The notes beneath the pieces were generated by a model. That model did no database searches. It was given only the letters and a program-made list of their open reading frames with translations, and was not told the DNA's origin. The position numbers and the translations under genes were made by a program. This document shows, piece after piece, positions 50,181-60,286 of a stretch of DNA of 64,000 bases; the first letter of the stretch is position 1; every line of letters starts with the position of its first letter. Source of the DNA: an uncultured Aquimarina sp. (GTDB taxonomy: Bacteria > Bacteroidota > Bacteroidia > Flavobacteriales > Flavobacteriaceae); contig CANMSL010000008.1 in the NCBI GenBank assembly GCA_947500505.1, positions 62,001-126,000 on the forward strand, read 5' to 3'.

Positions 50181-50510
50181 ATGTATATTGAATTACCAAA
50201 AAAAATGTACTATGGTATAGGCGAGGTAGCCGATGCATTTGATGTAAATGCTTCTCTGATCCGTTTTTGGGAAAAAGAATTTGATATCCTTAAACCTAAA
50301 AAGAATGCTAAAGGAAATAGAAAATTTACTCCCGAAGATATTAAGAACCTGGAACTAATCTATCATTTAGTTAAAGAGCGTGGTTTTACTTTAGAAGGGG
50401 CAAAAATTCATCTTAAAGAACAAAAACAAGAAGCACTGGATAATTTTGATATCATACGAAAGTTGGAATCCATCCGAGGGCAATTATTAAAGATTAAAGA
50501 ACAGTTATAA
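50181..50510 (+). CDS. MerR-family transcriptional regulator
   Basis: 109 residues: HTH YYGIGEVADAFDVNASLIRFWEKEFDILKP, with KGNRKFTPEDIKNLELIYHLVKERGFTLEGAKIHL and a C-terminal coiled coil. No effector domain beyond ~75 residues, so it is a short MerR as found after M23/CapA genes. Probably regulates this operon or cell-wall genes (inference). Confidence 0.92.
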   Translation: MYIELPKKMYYGIGEVADAFDVNASLIRFWEKEFDILKPKKNAKGNRKFTPEDIKNLELIYHLVKERGFTLEGAKIHLKEQKQEALDNFDIIRKLESIRGQLLKIKEQL

Positions 50511-51215
50511 CAGGATTTCCATCTAGGAATTCGGTAAACTCTGTCCCATTTTGAACATTATAGCCATAGCGTTAAAACTAGCTTATTAAACGATATTAAT
50601 GAAGAATTGATATCGATCTGAATAACCATTTCAAAAAACTACTTAAAGCCATAAAAAGGGGTAATCCTAAATAAAAGACAGCAATTCAATAAATAATTTA
50701 GTAAGTAATAATTTAGACACATCATTTCTCTGACAAGAGCTAATCTCATTTAAATTTTGAATTATGCAGCTCCTCATCCTTGTCTTAATAGAGCTAAAGG
50801 AGGACGTTTATAAGCCGAAAGTTGATTATAAACACTACTTTTTATATACCTGAACCGTAACTCATAACACTTGTAATAACAATTTTATGTGAAATTTCCC
50901 TGTCCAAAACTCGTGAGTATTAACTATCTTTAACGATAAGAGCAGTATTTTTTTACAGTTTCGTAACATCTTACAAGAATTATTAACTAAAACACAAAAA
51001 ACACAACTGGGAATTATATAGCCAAATTATATTTTCGATAGATTACAACCTAAATAAATTTCTTAAATTCAGTATCACATTAGTTTAAAGGTAGCTTGAA
51101 AAGGCAGTTATTTTGATGAGATAAAAAGGCTTTTGAAAGTTGAAAAAAGTAATCCAATTTATTTAACAATTACGAATAAAATATTGTCTTTTTAAAGTAT
51201 CTAAATTACATAAAT
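50511..51215. other. 705-bp region without recognisable gene
   Basis: A/T-rich with stop codons in all frames. No tRNA, terminator of quality or repeat was recognised; the promoter of the histidine kinase gene should be in its last ~150 bp. A weakly gene-like stretch around 50764-50810 does not extend. Confidence 0.5.
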
Positions 51216-52508
51216 ATGAATTTAAAATTAATAAATCGCTTTTATGAAAGTCTAGCAAATTCTGGCTCTATCAAAAATTTAAGACTACAGATCCATTTTC
51301 TTATTCTTATTTTACTGTTGATCCAAACAATTTTTATCACACCTTTCAGATTTTTTAATTTTCCTATAGGAATTACTTATGTTAATTTAGTTGAGATTTT
51401 GGTTTATTCACTCTCTATCATCTTGTTTTTAAAGAAAAAACAGCAATTATCCATTCTAGTTACTGCTTATGGAATACCAGTTATTTTCTCAACAGTACTT
51501 ATTATGTTTCACTCATCTCTGCAAAGTATGCTGTGGTTTTTACTAAGTTTCGAGATCACCTATATTTTGATTATGACCGGTAAATATAAGCGTATACTGT
51601 ACGCTTCAATCTGCGGTATAATTTTTTTCATTCCAGGCATCATATTTACCTATAGCTACCCTGAAAATATAATTAAGTTTGTTCAACTTTTTACATTAAC
51701 AATAATTCCTATAATCATTTCTAATTTTGTTGAAAATCAAGATAAAAAACTGCAGATTTTAAACGCAGAATTAGAAGATAAGTATCAGGAAAGACGAACG
51801 TATGCACAAAAGATAGATGAAAAAAATCAAGAATTGGTTGTTTTTTCTCACATTATGAGTCACGATTTGAAATCTCCATTGAATACTATAAAATCATTTG
51901 CCTCCTTACTAGAAGACAATATTGATAAAGAAAGTAATCTCGACGAGAACAAGAAATTCCTAGGTTTTATTTCGGACTCGGCAGTTTCAATGTCAGAATT
52001 AATAAATGATTTATTAACATATTCAAATGTTGAGACTAATGATTACCCTCTTGAAATGGTTGATTTAAACAACTTAATCAATAGAACTTTATCATTATTT
52101 CAGTTTGATCTAGATCAAAAAAAAGTAGAATTAAATGTAACTAAACTTCATTCTATAAAAGGAAATGATTTTATTCTAGGTATAGTTTTTCAAAACTTAA
52201 TTTCAAACTCAATAAAGTACCAACCAAAAGATAAAAAATATCATCATCCTATTATCAATATTTTTAGCGAAACCGATGATAAAAATGTTTTCATTTACAT
52301 ACAAGATAATGGCATCGGTATAGAGGATGAGTATCTTGAAGATCTATTTGTACCTTTTCGAAGGTTCCATTCTTCCTCTGAATATAAAGGCAATGGCCTT
52401 GGAATGTCTATTTGTCAAAGAATTATAAAAAAACATGACGGCAAAATACGATTAAAATCAACATCAGCGCAAGGGAGCGTTTTCGAGTTGTCCTTTCCTA
52501 AGGTTTAA
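51216..52508 (+). CDS. Membrane-bound sensor histidine kinase
   Basis: 430 residues. Five or six membrane helices (about 25-175) form the sensor part, a coiled coil ~178-205 leads to the HisKA domain with H-box FSHIMSHDLKSPLNTIKSF, and a HATPase domain with N-box NLISNSIKYQPK, G1 DNGIGIEDEY and G2 GNGLGMSICQRI. No PAS, CHASE or receiver domain. No partner response regulator is adjacent, so it is an orphan; the signal is unknown. Long upstream gap (705 bp) and terminator-less end. Confidence 0.92.
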   Translation: MNLKLINRFYESLANSGSIKNLRLQIHFLILILLLIQTIFITPFRFFNFPIGITYVNLVEILVYSLSIILFLKKKQQLSILVTAYGIPVIFSTVLIMFHSSLQSMLWFLLSFEITYILIMTGKYKRILYASICGIIFFIPGIIFTYSYPENIIKFVQLFTLTIIPIIISNFVENQDKKLQILNAELEDKYQERRTYAQKIDEKNQELVVFSHIMSHDLKSPLNTIKSFASLLEDNIDKESNLDENKKFLGFISDSAVSMSELINDLLTYSNVETNDYPLEMVDLNNLINRTLSLFQFDLDQKKVELNVTKLHSIKGNDFILGIVFQNLISNSIKYQPKDKKYHHPIINIFSETDDKNVFIYIQDNGIGIEDEYLEDLFVPFRRFHSSSEYKGNGLGMSICQRIIKKHDGKIRLKSTSAQGSVFELSFPKV

Positions 52509-52619
52509 AAGGAAGCCGTATACAATGGTGTATTATTTAGTTCATATTAATCTGTTTTAATACATTCTGTTCTCAATTAGATCCTTTATGAAATATTAAT
52601 ACTTTAAAAATCTATAGTA

Positions 52620-53927
52620 TTATTTCTTTCTAAAATATACTGCTACCGGCACTCCGTGAAAATCAAATTCTCTTCGTAATTGATTTTCGATAAACCGCTT
52701 ATACGGTTCTCTGATGTATTGTGGCAAATTACAGAAAAATGCAAACTGTGGCTGAGGTGTAGGCAGTTGCATACAATATTTTATCTTTACATACTTTCCC
52801 TTATATGCAGGCGGAGGGTTTCGTTCTATAATGGGCAACATAGTGTCGTTCATTACACTTGTTTTAATCTTTTTTGAACGGTTTTTATATACTTCTACAG
52901 CTGTTTCTATTGCTTTAAAAAGTCGTTGTTTGGTTAAAGTCGAAATGAATACGATAGGTACATCTGTAAAAGGTTCAATTTGCTTTCGGATATATTTTTC
53001 GAAATCCTTCAACGTATTACTTTCTTTGTTTTCGATTAAATCCCATTTATTCACCAGAATCACAATCCCTTTTCGATTGCGTTCTGCCAACCAAAATATA
53101 TTCTGTACCTGTGCATCAAATCCGCGTGTGGAATCTACTAATAATAAGCAAACATCACTATGTTCTATAGCTCGCACAGATCTCATAACAGAGTAAAACT
53201 CTAAGTCTTCTTTTACCTTCGATTTACGTCTGATTCCGGCTGTATCTACCAGATTAAATTCAAAACCAAAACGATTGTATTTAGTATCAATAGCATCCCT
53301 GGTCGTACCCGCAATATCTGTAACGATATATCGATCTTCACCAATTAAGGCGTTAATAAAAGAAGATTTTCCGGCATTTGGTCTTCCTACTACTGCAAAA
53401 CGTGGTAATTCTGATTCTTCCTCTTCTTCTTGTTCCGGTAAAGCTTCTACCAATGCATCCAGAAGTTCTCCTGTACCGCTACCGTTAATACTTGCTATAG
53501 TATAATATTCCCCGAGTCCCAAGCTGTAAAATTCTACTGCATCAGCAGCTCTCTTGGCGTTATCAACTTTATTAACCGCCACAAAGATTGGTTTATCCAC
53601 TTTACGGAGTAAATTAGCCACTTCTTCATCCATTCCCGTAACTCCTGATTCTACATCTACCATAAAAATGATGGCATCTGCTTCGTCAATAGCAAGCTCA
53701 ACCTGTTTATCGATTTCTGCTTCAAAAATATCATCACTACCTACCACATATCCTCCCGTATCAATCAATGAGAATTCTTTTCCATTCCAATCACTCTTAC
53801 CATAGTGACGATCACGAGTAACTCCACTAACAGCATCTACGATTGCTTCTCTTCTCTGGATCAGTCTATTAAAGAAAGTAGACTTCCCTACATTAGGTCG
53901 CCCTACAATTGCCACTATATTACTCAT
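52620..53927 (-). CDS. der: Ribosome assembly GTPase Der (EngA)
   Basis: 435 residues, the family's usual length. Two GTPase domains (GRPNVGKSTFFNRL, DTGGY, NKVD; GRPNAGKSSFINALIG, DTAGIRRKSK, NKWD) and the C-terminal KH-like domain (PAYKGKYVKIKYCMQLP, PQFAFFCNLP). Needed for 50S subunit maturation. Oriented like the second GTPase gene era at 55676-56557, the two being separated by a decayed gene. Confidence 0.98.
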   Translation of the reverse strand: MSNIVAIVGRPNVGKSTFFNRLIQRREAIVDAVSGVTRDRHYGKSDWNGKEFSLIDTGGYVVGSDDIFEAEIDKQVELAIDEADAIIFMVDVESGVTGMDEEVANLLRKVDKPIFVAVNKVDNAKRAADAVEFYSLGLGEYYTIASINGSGTGELLDALVEALPEQEEEEESELPRFAVVGRPNAGKSSFINALIGEDRYIVTDIAGTTRDAIDTKYNRFGFEFNLVDTAGIRRKSKVKEDLEFYSVMRSVRAIEHSDVCLLLVDSTRGFDAQVQNIFWLAERNRKGIVILVNKWDLIENKESNTLKDFEKYIRKQIEPFTDVPIVFISTLTKQRLFKAIETAVEVYKNRSKKIKTSVMNDTMLPIIERNPPPAYKGKYVKIKYCMQLPTPQPQFAFFCNLPQYIREPYKRFIENQLRREFDFHGVPVAVYFRKK

Positions 53928-54302
53928 TATCCTGAATTCTAAAATTTGTGCAAAATTAGTCTTTTTATTCTACCTAAACTATTGATGTTAACATATCAGT
54001 AAAATAATATAAAAGTGAAGTAAAATAAAAAACGAAAAAGCTCAACGGTCAGCGCATCGACCTATTGAACTTTTTCATAATTGATAGTCAGTCAGTGAAA
54101 TAATTACTTATCTCAAAGATAAAAACAAATACAGATATCTTGGTTACTGTAAAACAACAAACTTTTTATGGATGCCTTTACATTGCCTGATTATTAAACA
54201 TCCATGTTTTAATACTCTATATTTTTATTGCAAATAAGAAAACCTTTCAACCCTAGATTGAATGGCCTTGCAAAATCAAAAAAAATTTTAATAACAATCT
54301 TT
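53928..54302. other. 375-bp region with a long A/T-stem hairpin
   Basis: Hairpin 54035-54075 (AAAAAG, TCAA / TTGA, CTTTTT) could be a bidirectional terminator for the decayed gene and der transcripts. Nothing else recognised. Confidence 0.4.
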
Positions 54303-55258
54303 TTAGATATAATTTCGTTTTCTCTCTGTATTTTGATCATCACCGGCATCTACCGCTGCCGATTTAACCAATACCATAACATCGTCAGTAGCCGAACACC
54401 CATTACAATTAGTTACTGTTACTGAATATTCGGTATCTTCTTCTGGTGACACTGTGATACTTTCTGTGGTTTCTCCTGTAGACCGTAAATAACTTACCCC
54501 GGTCGTTGGGGTTGTAACACAATCTCCAAGATTAAAATTAAAACCCCCTCTGTTATATTGACTGTCGGTGGTATTAAACCATCCACAAGCCCCGTAAGTT
54601 GCTGCTTCTGTCTCAATCACATTGGCACCGTTTCCTAAATGAGAAGCCGGACCTCTTCTGGTTAAACTTGTAGACCAAGATCCATCCTCGTTTGTTATTG
54701 TACCAGTGAATTTGGTTTAATACTTCCAAGCTGATTCATCTTCATTATAACATTGGTGCTCTCTAGGGCTATTTGAGGGTTTAGTACTCGTTCTTCCTTC
54801 ATAGACAGCATATACCTCATAAATTGACTGAGGCAGTATATGATCAAAAATTGTCCCGGTGAGTGTAGCTGTACCATCAGCCAGTTCATTCCACTTTAAA
54901 TCTATGTTAGAAAACCATAGTGGATTGTCTCCATCAGTTAATTACTTAGCATAGTTAATCCCTCTTACTAGTTGGTTGTATTCTTCAAACCATATTCTCA
55001 TGTACAATCCACACATAAGGATACTCCCGAAACCGAAGCATTTAGCGTTACTTCTCCCGCTCCACAAAATTCTGCATTATCACCTGATTCGACTGATAAA
55101 TGACATCTATTGTCTATTGACGAATGAAAATTATTTGAAGATTGAATATTAAATTCTTTATCATTTTCTTCGATTACGGTATTAAAACCTGAAGTCGTAA
55201 TGAAAATTATAATTATACTTACGCCGAATAAGAACGAAGCAATTTGGGTCAAAGACAT
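54303..55258 (-). pseudogene. Decayed secreted adhesin (SprB/Ig-like repeat protein)
   Basis: One original reading frame is split by several lesions. From ATG 55258: signal peptide (MSLTQIASFLFGVSIIIIF) and ~85 residues with paired Cys (EFCGAGEVTLNASVSG). After a frameshift near 55000 the frame continues MRIWFEEYNQLVRGINYAK, TAA, LTDGDNPLWFSNIDLKW, then SPREHQCYNEDESAWKY, TAA, TKFTGTITNEDGSW. The last ~105 residues are intact (GACGWFNTTDSQYNRGG ... AVDAGDDQN). No T9SS tail remains. Probably a dead gene between der and era. Confidence 0.75.
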
Positions 55259-55675
55259 AATTTGGCTTAAGAAATTAAGCTTATTGGTAACTTTTGATAT
55301 TATAGTTTTTTTGAATATAAAAATTCAAGTCTGGTTAATTATTTTGGAAATTAAATACGTAACAAGAAGAGATAAAAAAACTACATAGTAGTCTGAGACT
55401 ATATGAATTTTACTAATCAATTTTAAAATGTATTCGTATTTTGAAAGTTAAGCCGCTACTTAAAAAATTTGTGAAGATAAAGTAGTGTTTATATCATATT
55501 TAGGACGTTTTAAAGAAGTTAATTACACGGAATTAGAAGATACACTTTGAAAAAACGGGTAGAAACGTTCAAAAGCAGTACTTTATCTTTAAACTACAAT
55601 TCACCCATAGCAAAAAACTTGAAAAACTAACAAAATCTTAAAGATCAACTTGTTATGTGTACTTCAAGACGATAT
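55259..55675. other. 417-bp region without recognisable gene
   Basis: A/T-rich spacer before era; I saw no tRNA, clear terminator or repeat in it. Confidence 0.4.
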
Positions 55676-56557
55676 TTAACGATTGTAACCAAAACGCTTT
55701 AATTGCCGTTCATTATTACGCCAGTTCTTATTTACTTTTACGTACAACTCGATATGTATTTGTTTTCCGAAAAACCTTTCTAATTCTTTCCGGGCCTCTA
55801 CTCCAACTCTTTTAAGCGCAGAACCTTTATGCCCAATAATAATTCCTTTTTGAGAATCTCTTTCTACCATGATTACAGATCTTATCCTGATTATTGTTTC
55901 ATCTTCAAAAAATTCTTCGGTCTCAATTTCTACAGAATATGGGATTTCCTTTTTATAATGCATCAAAATCTTTTCACGGATGGCTTCGTTTACAAAAAAA
56001 CGTTCTGGTTTGTCCGTTAATTGATCTTTAGGATAGAATGGAGGTGAATCAGGCAGTAATTCTACAATTCTACCAAAAACTTCTTTAACATTGAAATTTT
56101 GCAAAGCCGAAATAGGGTACAATTCTGCATTAGGAACCTTTTCTGCCCAAAATTTCATTTGTTCTTCTAATTGCTCCTGATTAGACCGGTCAATTTTATT
56201 TAGTAATAAAAAAACCGGAATCTTAGCGTTAGTAATCTTATTAAAAAATGCTTCATCCTTCAGTTCCTTTTCACCGATTTCTACCATATAAACCAGAATA
56301 TCAGCGTCTTCAAAAGCAGATTTCACAAAACCCATCATAGACTCCTGCAGCTCATATGCGGGTTTAATAATCCCAGGAGTATCAGAAAGAATCATCTGAA
56401 AATCATCACCATTGACAATACCAAGAATCCTGTGTCTGGTAGTTTGAGCTTTTGATGTGATAATAGACAATCGCTCCCCGACAAAAGCATTCATTAGTGT
56501 AGACTTTCCTACGTTAGGATTTCCAATAATATTGACAAAACCGGCTTTATGACCCAT
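55676..56557 (-). CDS. era: GTPase Era
   Basis: 293 residues. G-domain GNPNVGKSTLMNAFVG, AQTTRHRILGIV, DTPGI, NKID, and C-terminal KH domain with IIIGHKGSALKRVGVEARKELERFF. Binds the 3' end of 16S rRNA in 30S assembly. Normal length. Typical flavobacterial neighbour of der. Confidence 0.98.
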   Translation of the reverse strand: MGHKAGFVNIIGNPNVGKSTLMNAFVGERLSIITSKAQTTRHRILGIVNGDDFQMILSDTPGIIKPAYELQESMMGFVKSAFEDADILVYMVEIGEKELKDEAFFNKITNAKIPVFLLLNKIDRSNQEQLEEQMKFWAEKVPNAELYPISALQNFNVKEVFGRIVELLPDSPPFYPKDQLTDKPERFFVNEAIREKILMHYKKEIPYSVEIETEEFFEDETIIRIRSVIMVERDSQKGIIIGHKGSALKRVGVEARKELERFFGKQIHIELYVKVNKNWRNNERQLKRFGYNR

Positions 56558-56764
56558 GAATAAAATTTTGTCACAAAGTTAATTGATTATTCTTCAAGTT
56601 CATGTAATCTTTAAAAGTATTCTTATTATTAAGCTCTCGGTTTTTACTATTGAAAGTGAAGTCCTTTTTAATTTTTGCAACGAAACGTGGTTTAATATCA
56701 CATACGCATAGAAAATAAAATTAGTTAGTATACTACTAATAGAGAAAGCATAAGACAGAATACC

Positions 56765-56965
56765 GATGTCTATATTAAGACACAAACTGGGAGCTCGCCT
56801 GTTTCTTATAAATCATATAAAAAAATTGTTATAAACCAAAGTACTGAGGAGCTATTGACCAATACAGAAGTTTCTTTATTAGATATTGATCGGAATATGG
56901 CTGATAAAATCTATTTTGATAGCGATGGAAATTATTCGTTGGAGATAATAGTGCGGCATTATTAA
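56765..56965 (+). pseudogene. Remnant of a repetitive surface/OmpA-type protein
   Basis: 67 codons without a start (DVYIKTQTGSSPVSYKSYKK ... SLLDIDRNMADKIYFDSD), resembling a CarboxypepD_reg/OmpA-type segment (TNTEVSLLDIDRN). No start codon, no further downstream frame, so a fragment. Together with the remnant at 57025 it points to loss of a secreted protein gene here. Confidence 0.4.
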
Positions 56966-57024
56966 GATTAAAAATCATTTTCTTTTATTTGTATACAGTT
57001 GAAATCAAACTTTACCAACTGATT

Positions 57025-57159
57025 TTGAAAAAAATACTACTGCCATTACTGTTATTTGCAAATGGAGTGGTATACAGTCAATCTAAAGCTTACAGTGGAG
57101 TTATAAAAGATAAAGGCAGTAACCTTCCACTCTTTTCATCGTACCGACTTATCAAATGA
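57025..57159 (+). pseudogene. Remnant: signal peptide plus start of a CarboxypepD_reg-type domain
   Basis: TTG 57025, LKKILLPLLLFANGVVYSQ then SKAYSGVIKDKGSNLPLFSS and a stop after 44 residues. The signal peptide and GVIKDKGSNLPL pattern mark the truncated 5' end of a secreted protein, possibly another part of the gene at 56765-56965. The surrounding 56558-57445 has no intact gene. Confidence 0.45.
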
Positions 57160-57445
57160 TTCGATAGCTAAATTTGGACTGCAAATAAGCGAATTGGACT
57201 TATAGTAAATTATGAGAACCGGAACGAAATAATGGAATTTACGAATGAAGAAGATAATGGATTTGAGTCTATGCCATGGTTTTATATGAAATTAAGGCTT
57301 TTTATTATCTTGTGAAAAAGGCATAAGGTGTAAGCGTAATAACAGCTGAATTTCTAATTAAGAAATTCAAACCATTTCGCTAAATTAGGCACATCAATGG
57401 AAAGTACTGACGCTCTTTCCCGTTACGACTCTTATACGAACCGAT

Positions 57446-57760
57446 ATGTTTAATGAAATGGCCCTAGAGAATAAAAAATATATTCATTTTAAAAATGCTA
57501 TTCTCAAAGCATTAGATGAAATTGGCTCAAACGAACTAAAATACATTTCTGAATGGATTTATTTGTATCCCACACATTCTTTAGAAGTTAACAATATTAT
57601 GATTGAACAGGAATATTCGATTCCAATGGGTTGGGATGGATATAATATAAAGGACTTACAAAGAATGGTAGATGAGGGTTTACTTGAAATTCAATCTGAG
57701 TCTGAAAAAGATCCTATTACATTTGAAAAGCAGATAATATTTAAGTTAATTGACGATTGA
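57446..57760 (+). CDS. Small hypothetical protein with winged-helix-like pattern
   Basis: 104 residues (ATG 57446; 57458 possible). Charged, mostly helical: YIHFKNAILKALDEIGSNELKYISEWIYLYP, then GWDGYNIKDLQRMVDEGLLEI. The pattern suggests a DNA-binding or helical fold, but I do not recognise the family. Monocistronic in an otherwise decayed region. Confidence 0.6.
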   Translation: MFNEMALENKKYIHFKNAILKALDEIGSNELKYISEWIYLYPTHSLEVNNIMIEQEYSIPMGWDGYNIKDLQRMVDEGLLEIQSESEKDPITFEKQIIFKLIDD

Positions 57761-57875
57761 AGCGTGAGTTGAATTTGTAGCCTTCCCTGAAATCTGAAAC
57801 GGAAAAATTACGGAAATGATTTAAAAATAATTCTATTTCAAATTTATGTTAAACCAATTCCATACATTTAGTAAA

Positions 57876-58283
57876 ATGAATAAATCTCTGAAAAGAAAAC
57901 TGTTTTTTACCTCTCTTATAGTAATCTCATTTTTTCTAGGCGGTCTTTTTAATGGTCTCGATAAATTATCGAATAACAAGCCCTTATATAAAATTGAGGA
58001 TGTAGTTCTTATAAGTCGTAGTCCGAAATGGAAATATGGCTTAGGGTTTTATGTTGCTGTAATATTAATTAAGAAATCAGAAAACGGTTTTAATGTAAGT
58101 TGCAAAATTCATGTTGGTAACCATAATTATTTTCAAAACGTACCACTCGGTTCTGTCTCAACAATTGAAGAGGCTTATCATAAATGGGGTGTTGTTTCCT
58201 GGGCCAATGACGCGCTTATCATTGGTTCCTCTATCGATTCTCTTGTAACTATAAAGCGTAAACAGATTGAGCAACATCGTTAA
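57876..58283 (+). CDS. Hypothetical membrane-anchored protein
   Basis: 135 residues from ATG 57876 (MNKSLKRKLFFTSLIVISFF); an ATG at 57846 adds ten residues. One N-terminal anchor, then a small extracytoplasmic domain with YKIEDVVLISRSPKWKYGLGFYVAVILIKK, WGVVSWANDALIIG. No family recognised. It ends 70 bp before the MscS gene and may be in the same transcript. Confidence 0.6.
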   Translation: MNKSLKRKLFFTSLIVISFFLGGLFNGLDKLSNNKPLYKIEDVVLISRSPKWKYGLGFYVAVILIKKSENGFNVSCKIHVGNHNYFQNVPLGSVSTIEEAYHKWGVVSWANDALIIGSSIDSLVTIKRKQIEQHR

Positions 58284-58353
58284 TTAAATTTTATTGACTA
58301 AAGAATACAATTATCTAATATATTTAGACTCTAATGGCTTAAAAAACATTTTT

Positions 58354-58902
58354 ATGGAAATTTATCACACCAAATTAATCGAATCTCTTGCTGTTATTGC
58401 TTTATTCATTTTGTTTAGAGTTTTAATAAACCAACTCATAAATAAAACTATAATCGATAAAGTGGTTCAAAAATCAAGGAGCCGACTCGTTAGAAGAGCT
58501 ATAAATTTAATAAACTTTTTGATTTGTACCACCTTGATAATGATAATTTGGGGTGTAAAACAATCAGAAATCGCTGTTTTTGCAGGTTCTGTACTAACAA
58601 TTGTTGGCGTAGCATTCTTTGCTCAATGGTCACTCCTATCAAATATCACCTCTAGTATAATCTTATTTTTTGGTCATCCGGTAAAAATTGGAGATTCTAT
58701 TTCAATCATGGAGACAAAGGATTACGAGATACGAGGTGAGGTATTGAATATTGGATTATTCTTCACCAGAATAAAACTTTATGAAACTCTTGATGAAATA
58801 ACAATGCCTAATAATATCTTTATTTTAAAAACTGTAAGAAAAATAAATCCTCTTACAGCTGAATTAAAGCAAGATTCGATAACTAATCAAGAAACTATAT
58901 AG
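58354..58902 (+). CDS. Mechanosensitive channel (MscS) family protein, short form
   Basis: 182 residues from ATG 58354 (MEIYHTKLIESLAVI); a TTG start 60 bp upstream is less likely. Two or three membrane helices and the MscS core (GVAFFAQWSLLSNITSSIILFFGHPVKIGDSISI), then a truncated beta domain (EVLNIGLFFTRIKLYETLDEITMPNNIFI). The C-terminal alpha/beta cage domain is missing. Two bases separate it from the mgtE gene, suggesting a joint osmotic/ion-homeostasis role. Confidence 0.85.
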   Translation: MEIYHTKLIESLAVIALFILFRVLINQLINKTIIDKVVQKSRSRLVRRAINLINFLICTTLIMIIWGVKQSEIAVFAGSVLTIVGVAFFAQWSLLSNITSSIILFFGHPVKIGDSISIMETKDYEIRGEVLNIGLFFTRIKLYETLDEITMPNNIFILKTVRKINPLTAELKQDSITNQETI

Positions 58903-58904
58903 AA

Positions 58905-60188
58905 ATGTTAAACGAAGAGTTTTCAATAAAATCATACAAAGCGATAGCGCACGACCTAGAAAAAAAAACAACTAATGAAATTATATCTTTTTTAGATACT
59001 TCAACGGCACCTAAAGCTCAAAAGGTATTTTTTGAATTTTCGAATCACATTGTTGTAGATATTTTTCCGATGATGGATGATACATTATTCAAAAAAATCT
59101 TTACTAAAACCGACACTCATAAGGCTTCACGTGTTCTTGCCAGACTTGATCGTAGCGCTGTCCTGAAAAGATTAGAATTACTTCCTAAAGTCACTGCTCG
59201 GGAAATTAAAGAATTTTTAAGCTATAATGAGAATACTGCTGGATTCTTAATGGAAACAAACTTTCTCAGTTGTTCAAAAGACGATACAGTAGAAATTGTA
59301 CTTGAGAAACTCCGGAAACTAAATGATAAAAGAATTCTCACCATATATGTTATTGATGAAGAACACAAACTAATAGGCAGAGTCCCTGTAAATTACATCG
59401 CTATTGCTAAACCAGAACAGGCACTGGATGAGCTAATGTATTTTGCCCATAGCGTTCAGGCAATGGCAACGAGACAAGAAGTGATCGAGGCTATCGAATC
59501 ATATTCTCTCTTGCAAATTCCAGTGGTCGACATTCACAATCATCTACTTGGTATTATAAGAAATGACACTATACTTTCGGCATCTCGTGAAGAGGCAAGT
59601 GGTGATTTACAAACCATGTTCGGTGCTGGTAAAGAAGAACATGCTTTATCTAAAACATCCTTTGCAGTTCGAAAACGACTACCTTGGCTGCAAATTAATT
59701 TAGTAACGGCTTTTCTCGCTTCAATGGTTGTTGGACTTTTTGAAGACACAATCGCCAAAATTACAATTTTAGCTGTTTTTCTTCCTGTTGTTGCAGGGCA
59801 ATCCGGCAACACAGGTTCACAAGCTCTTGCGGTAACTATAAGAGGTTTAGCGTTACGAGAAATTAGGATTGGTCAATGGATGCGTGTTGCCAAGAAGGAG
59901 CTTGCAGTTGGTTTTATAAATGGTGTGGCCGTGGCAATAACGACAGGAATTGTCGTCTTTTTTTGGGCAGATTCTCTAGGTATAGCTGTAGTCATAGGAA
60001 TATCTATGATACTCTCTATGGTCATTGCAGGGTTTTCTGGTGCGATTATTCCAATTGGTTTAAAAGCAATAGGGCAAGACCCGGCGACATCTTCTTCGAT
60101 TATATTGACCACAGTAACAGATATTTGTGGATTTCTCAGCTTTTTAGGTCTGGCATCCGCTTTATCATCGGCTTTAGGAATATCATAG
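58905..60188 (+). CDS. mgtE: Magnesium transporter MgtE
   Basis: 427 residues. N-domain (about 1-120), tandem CBS domains (about 120-250, NTAGFLMETNFLSCSKDDTVEIVLEKLR, VQAMATRQEVIEAIESYSLLQIPVVD), and five membrane helices with the MgtE pore motif PVVAGQSGNTGSQALAVTIRGLALREI (conserved Asn/Gly cluster). The CBS domains usually sense cytosolic Mg2+. Coupled to the short MscS gene at its start. Confidence 0.94.
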   Translation: MLNEEFSIKSYKAIAHDLEKKTTNEIISFLDTSTAPKAQKVFFEFSNHIVVDIFPMMDDTLFKKIFTKTDTHKASRVLARLDRSAVLKRLELLPKVTAREIKEFLSYNENTAGFLMETNFLSCSKDDTVEIVLEKLRKLNDKRILTIYVIDEEHKLIGRVPVNYIAIAKPEQALDELMYFAHSVQAMATRQEVIEAIESYSLLQIPVVDIHNHLLGIIRNDTILSASREEASGDLQTMFGAGKEEHALSKTSFAVRKRLPWLQINLVTAFLASMVVGLFEDTIAKITILAVFLPVVAGQSGNTGSQALAVTIRGLALREIRIGQWMRVAKKELAVGFINGVAVAITTGIVVFFWADSLGIAVVIGISMILSMVIAGFSGAIIPIGLKAIGQDPATSSSIILTTVTDICGFLSFLGLASALSSALGIS

Positions 60189-60286
60189 CATCTTACTTAC
60201 ACCATTAAAAACAAAGTACTAGCCACGACAAAATCATAAAAGCTGAGAAAGATTTTGTTTCGCTTTACATCGTATCGTCTTAAATT

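Noticed and set aside
54695..54889. Minus-strand ORF of 64 codons
   Set aside because: Out of frame relative to the adhesin pseudogene, whose own frame gives sensible sequence here.
56600..56785. Minus-strand ORF of 61 codons
   Set aside because: Low-complexity, hydrophobic and without start context, in a decayed region upstream of era.
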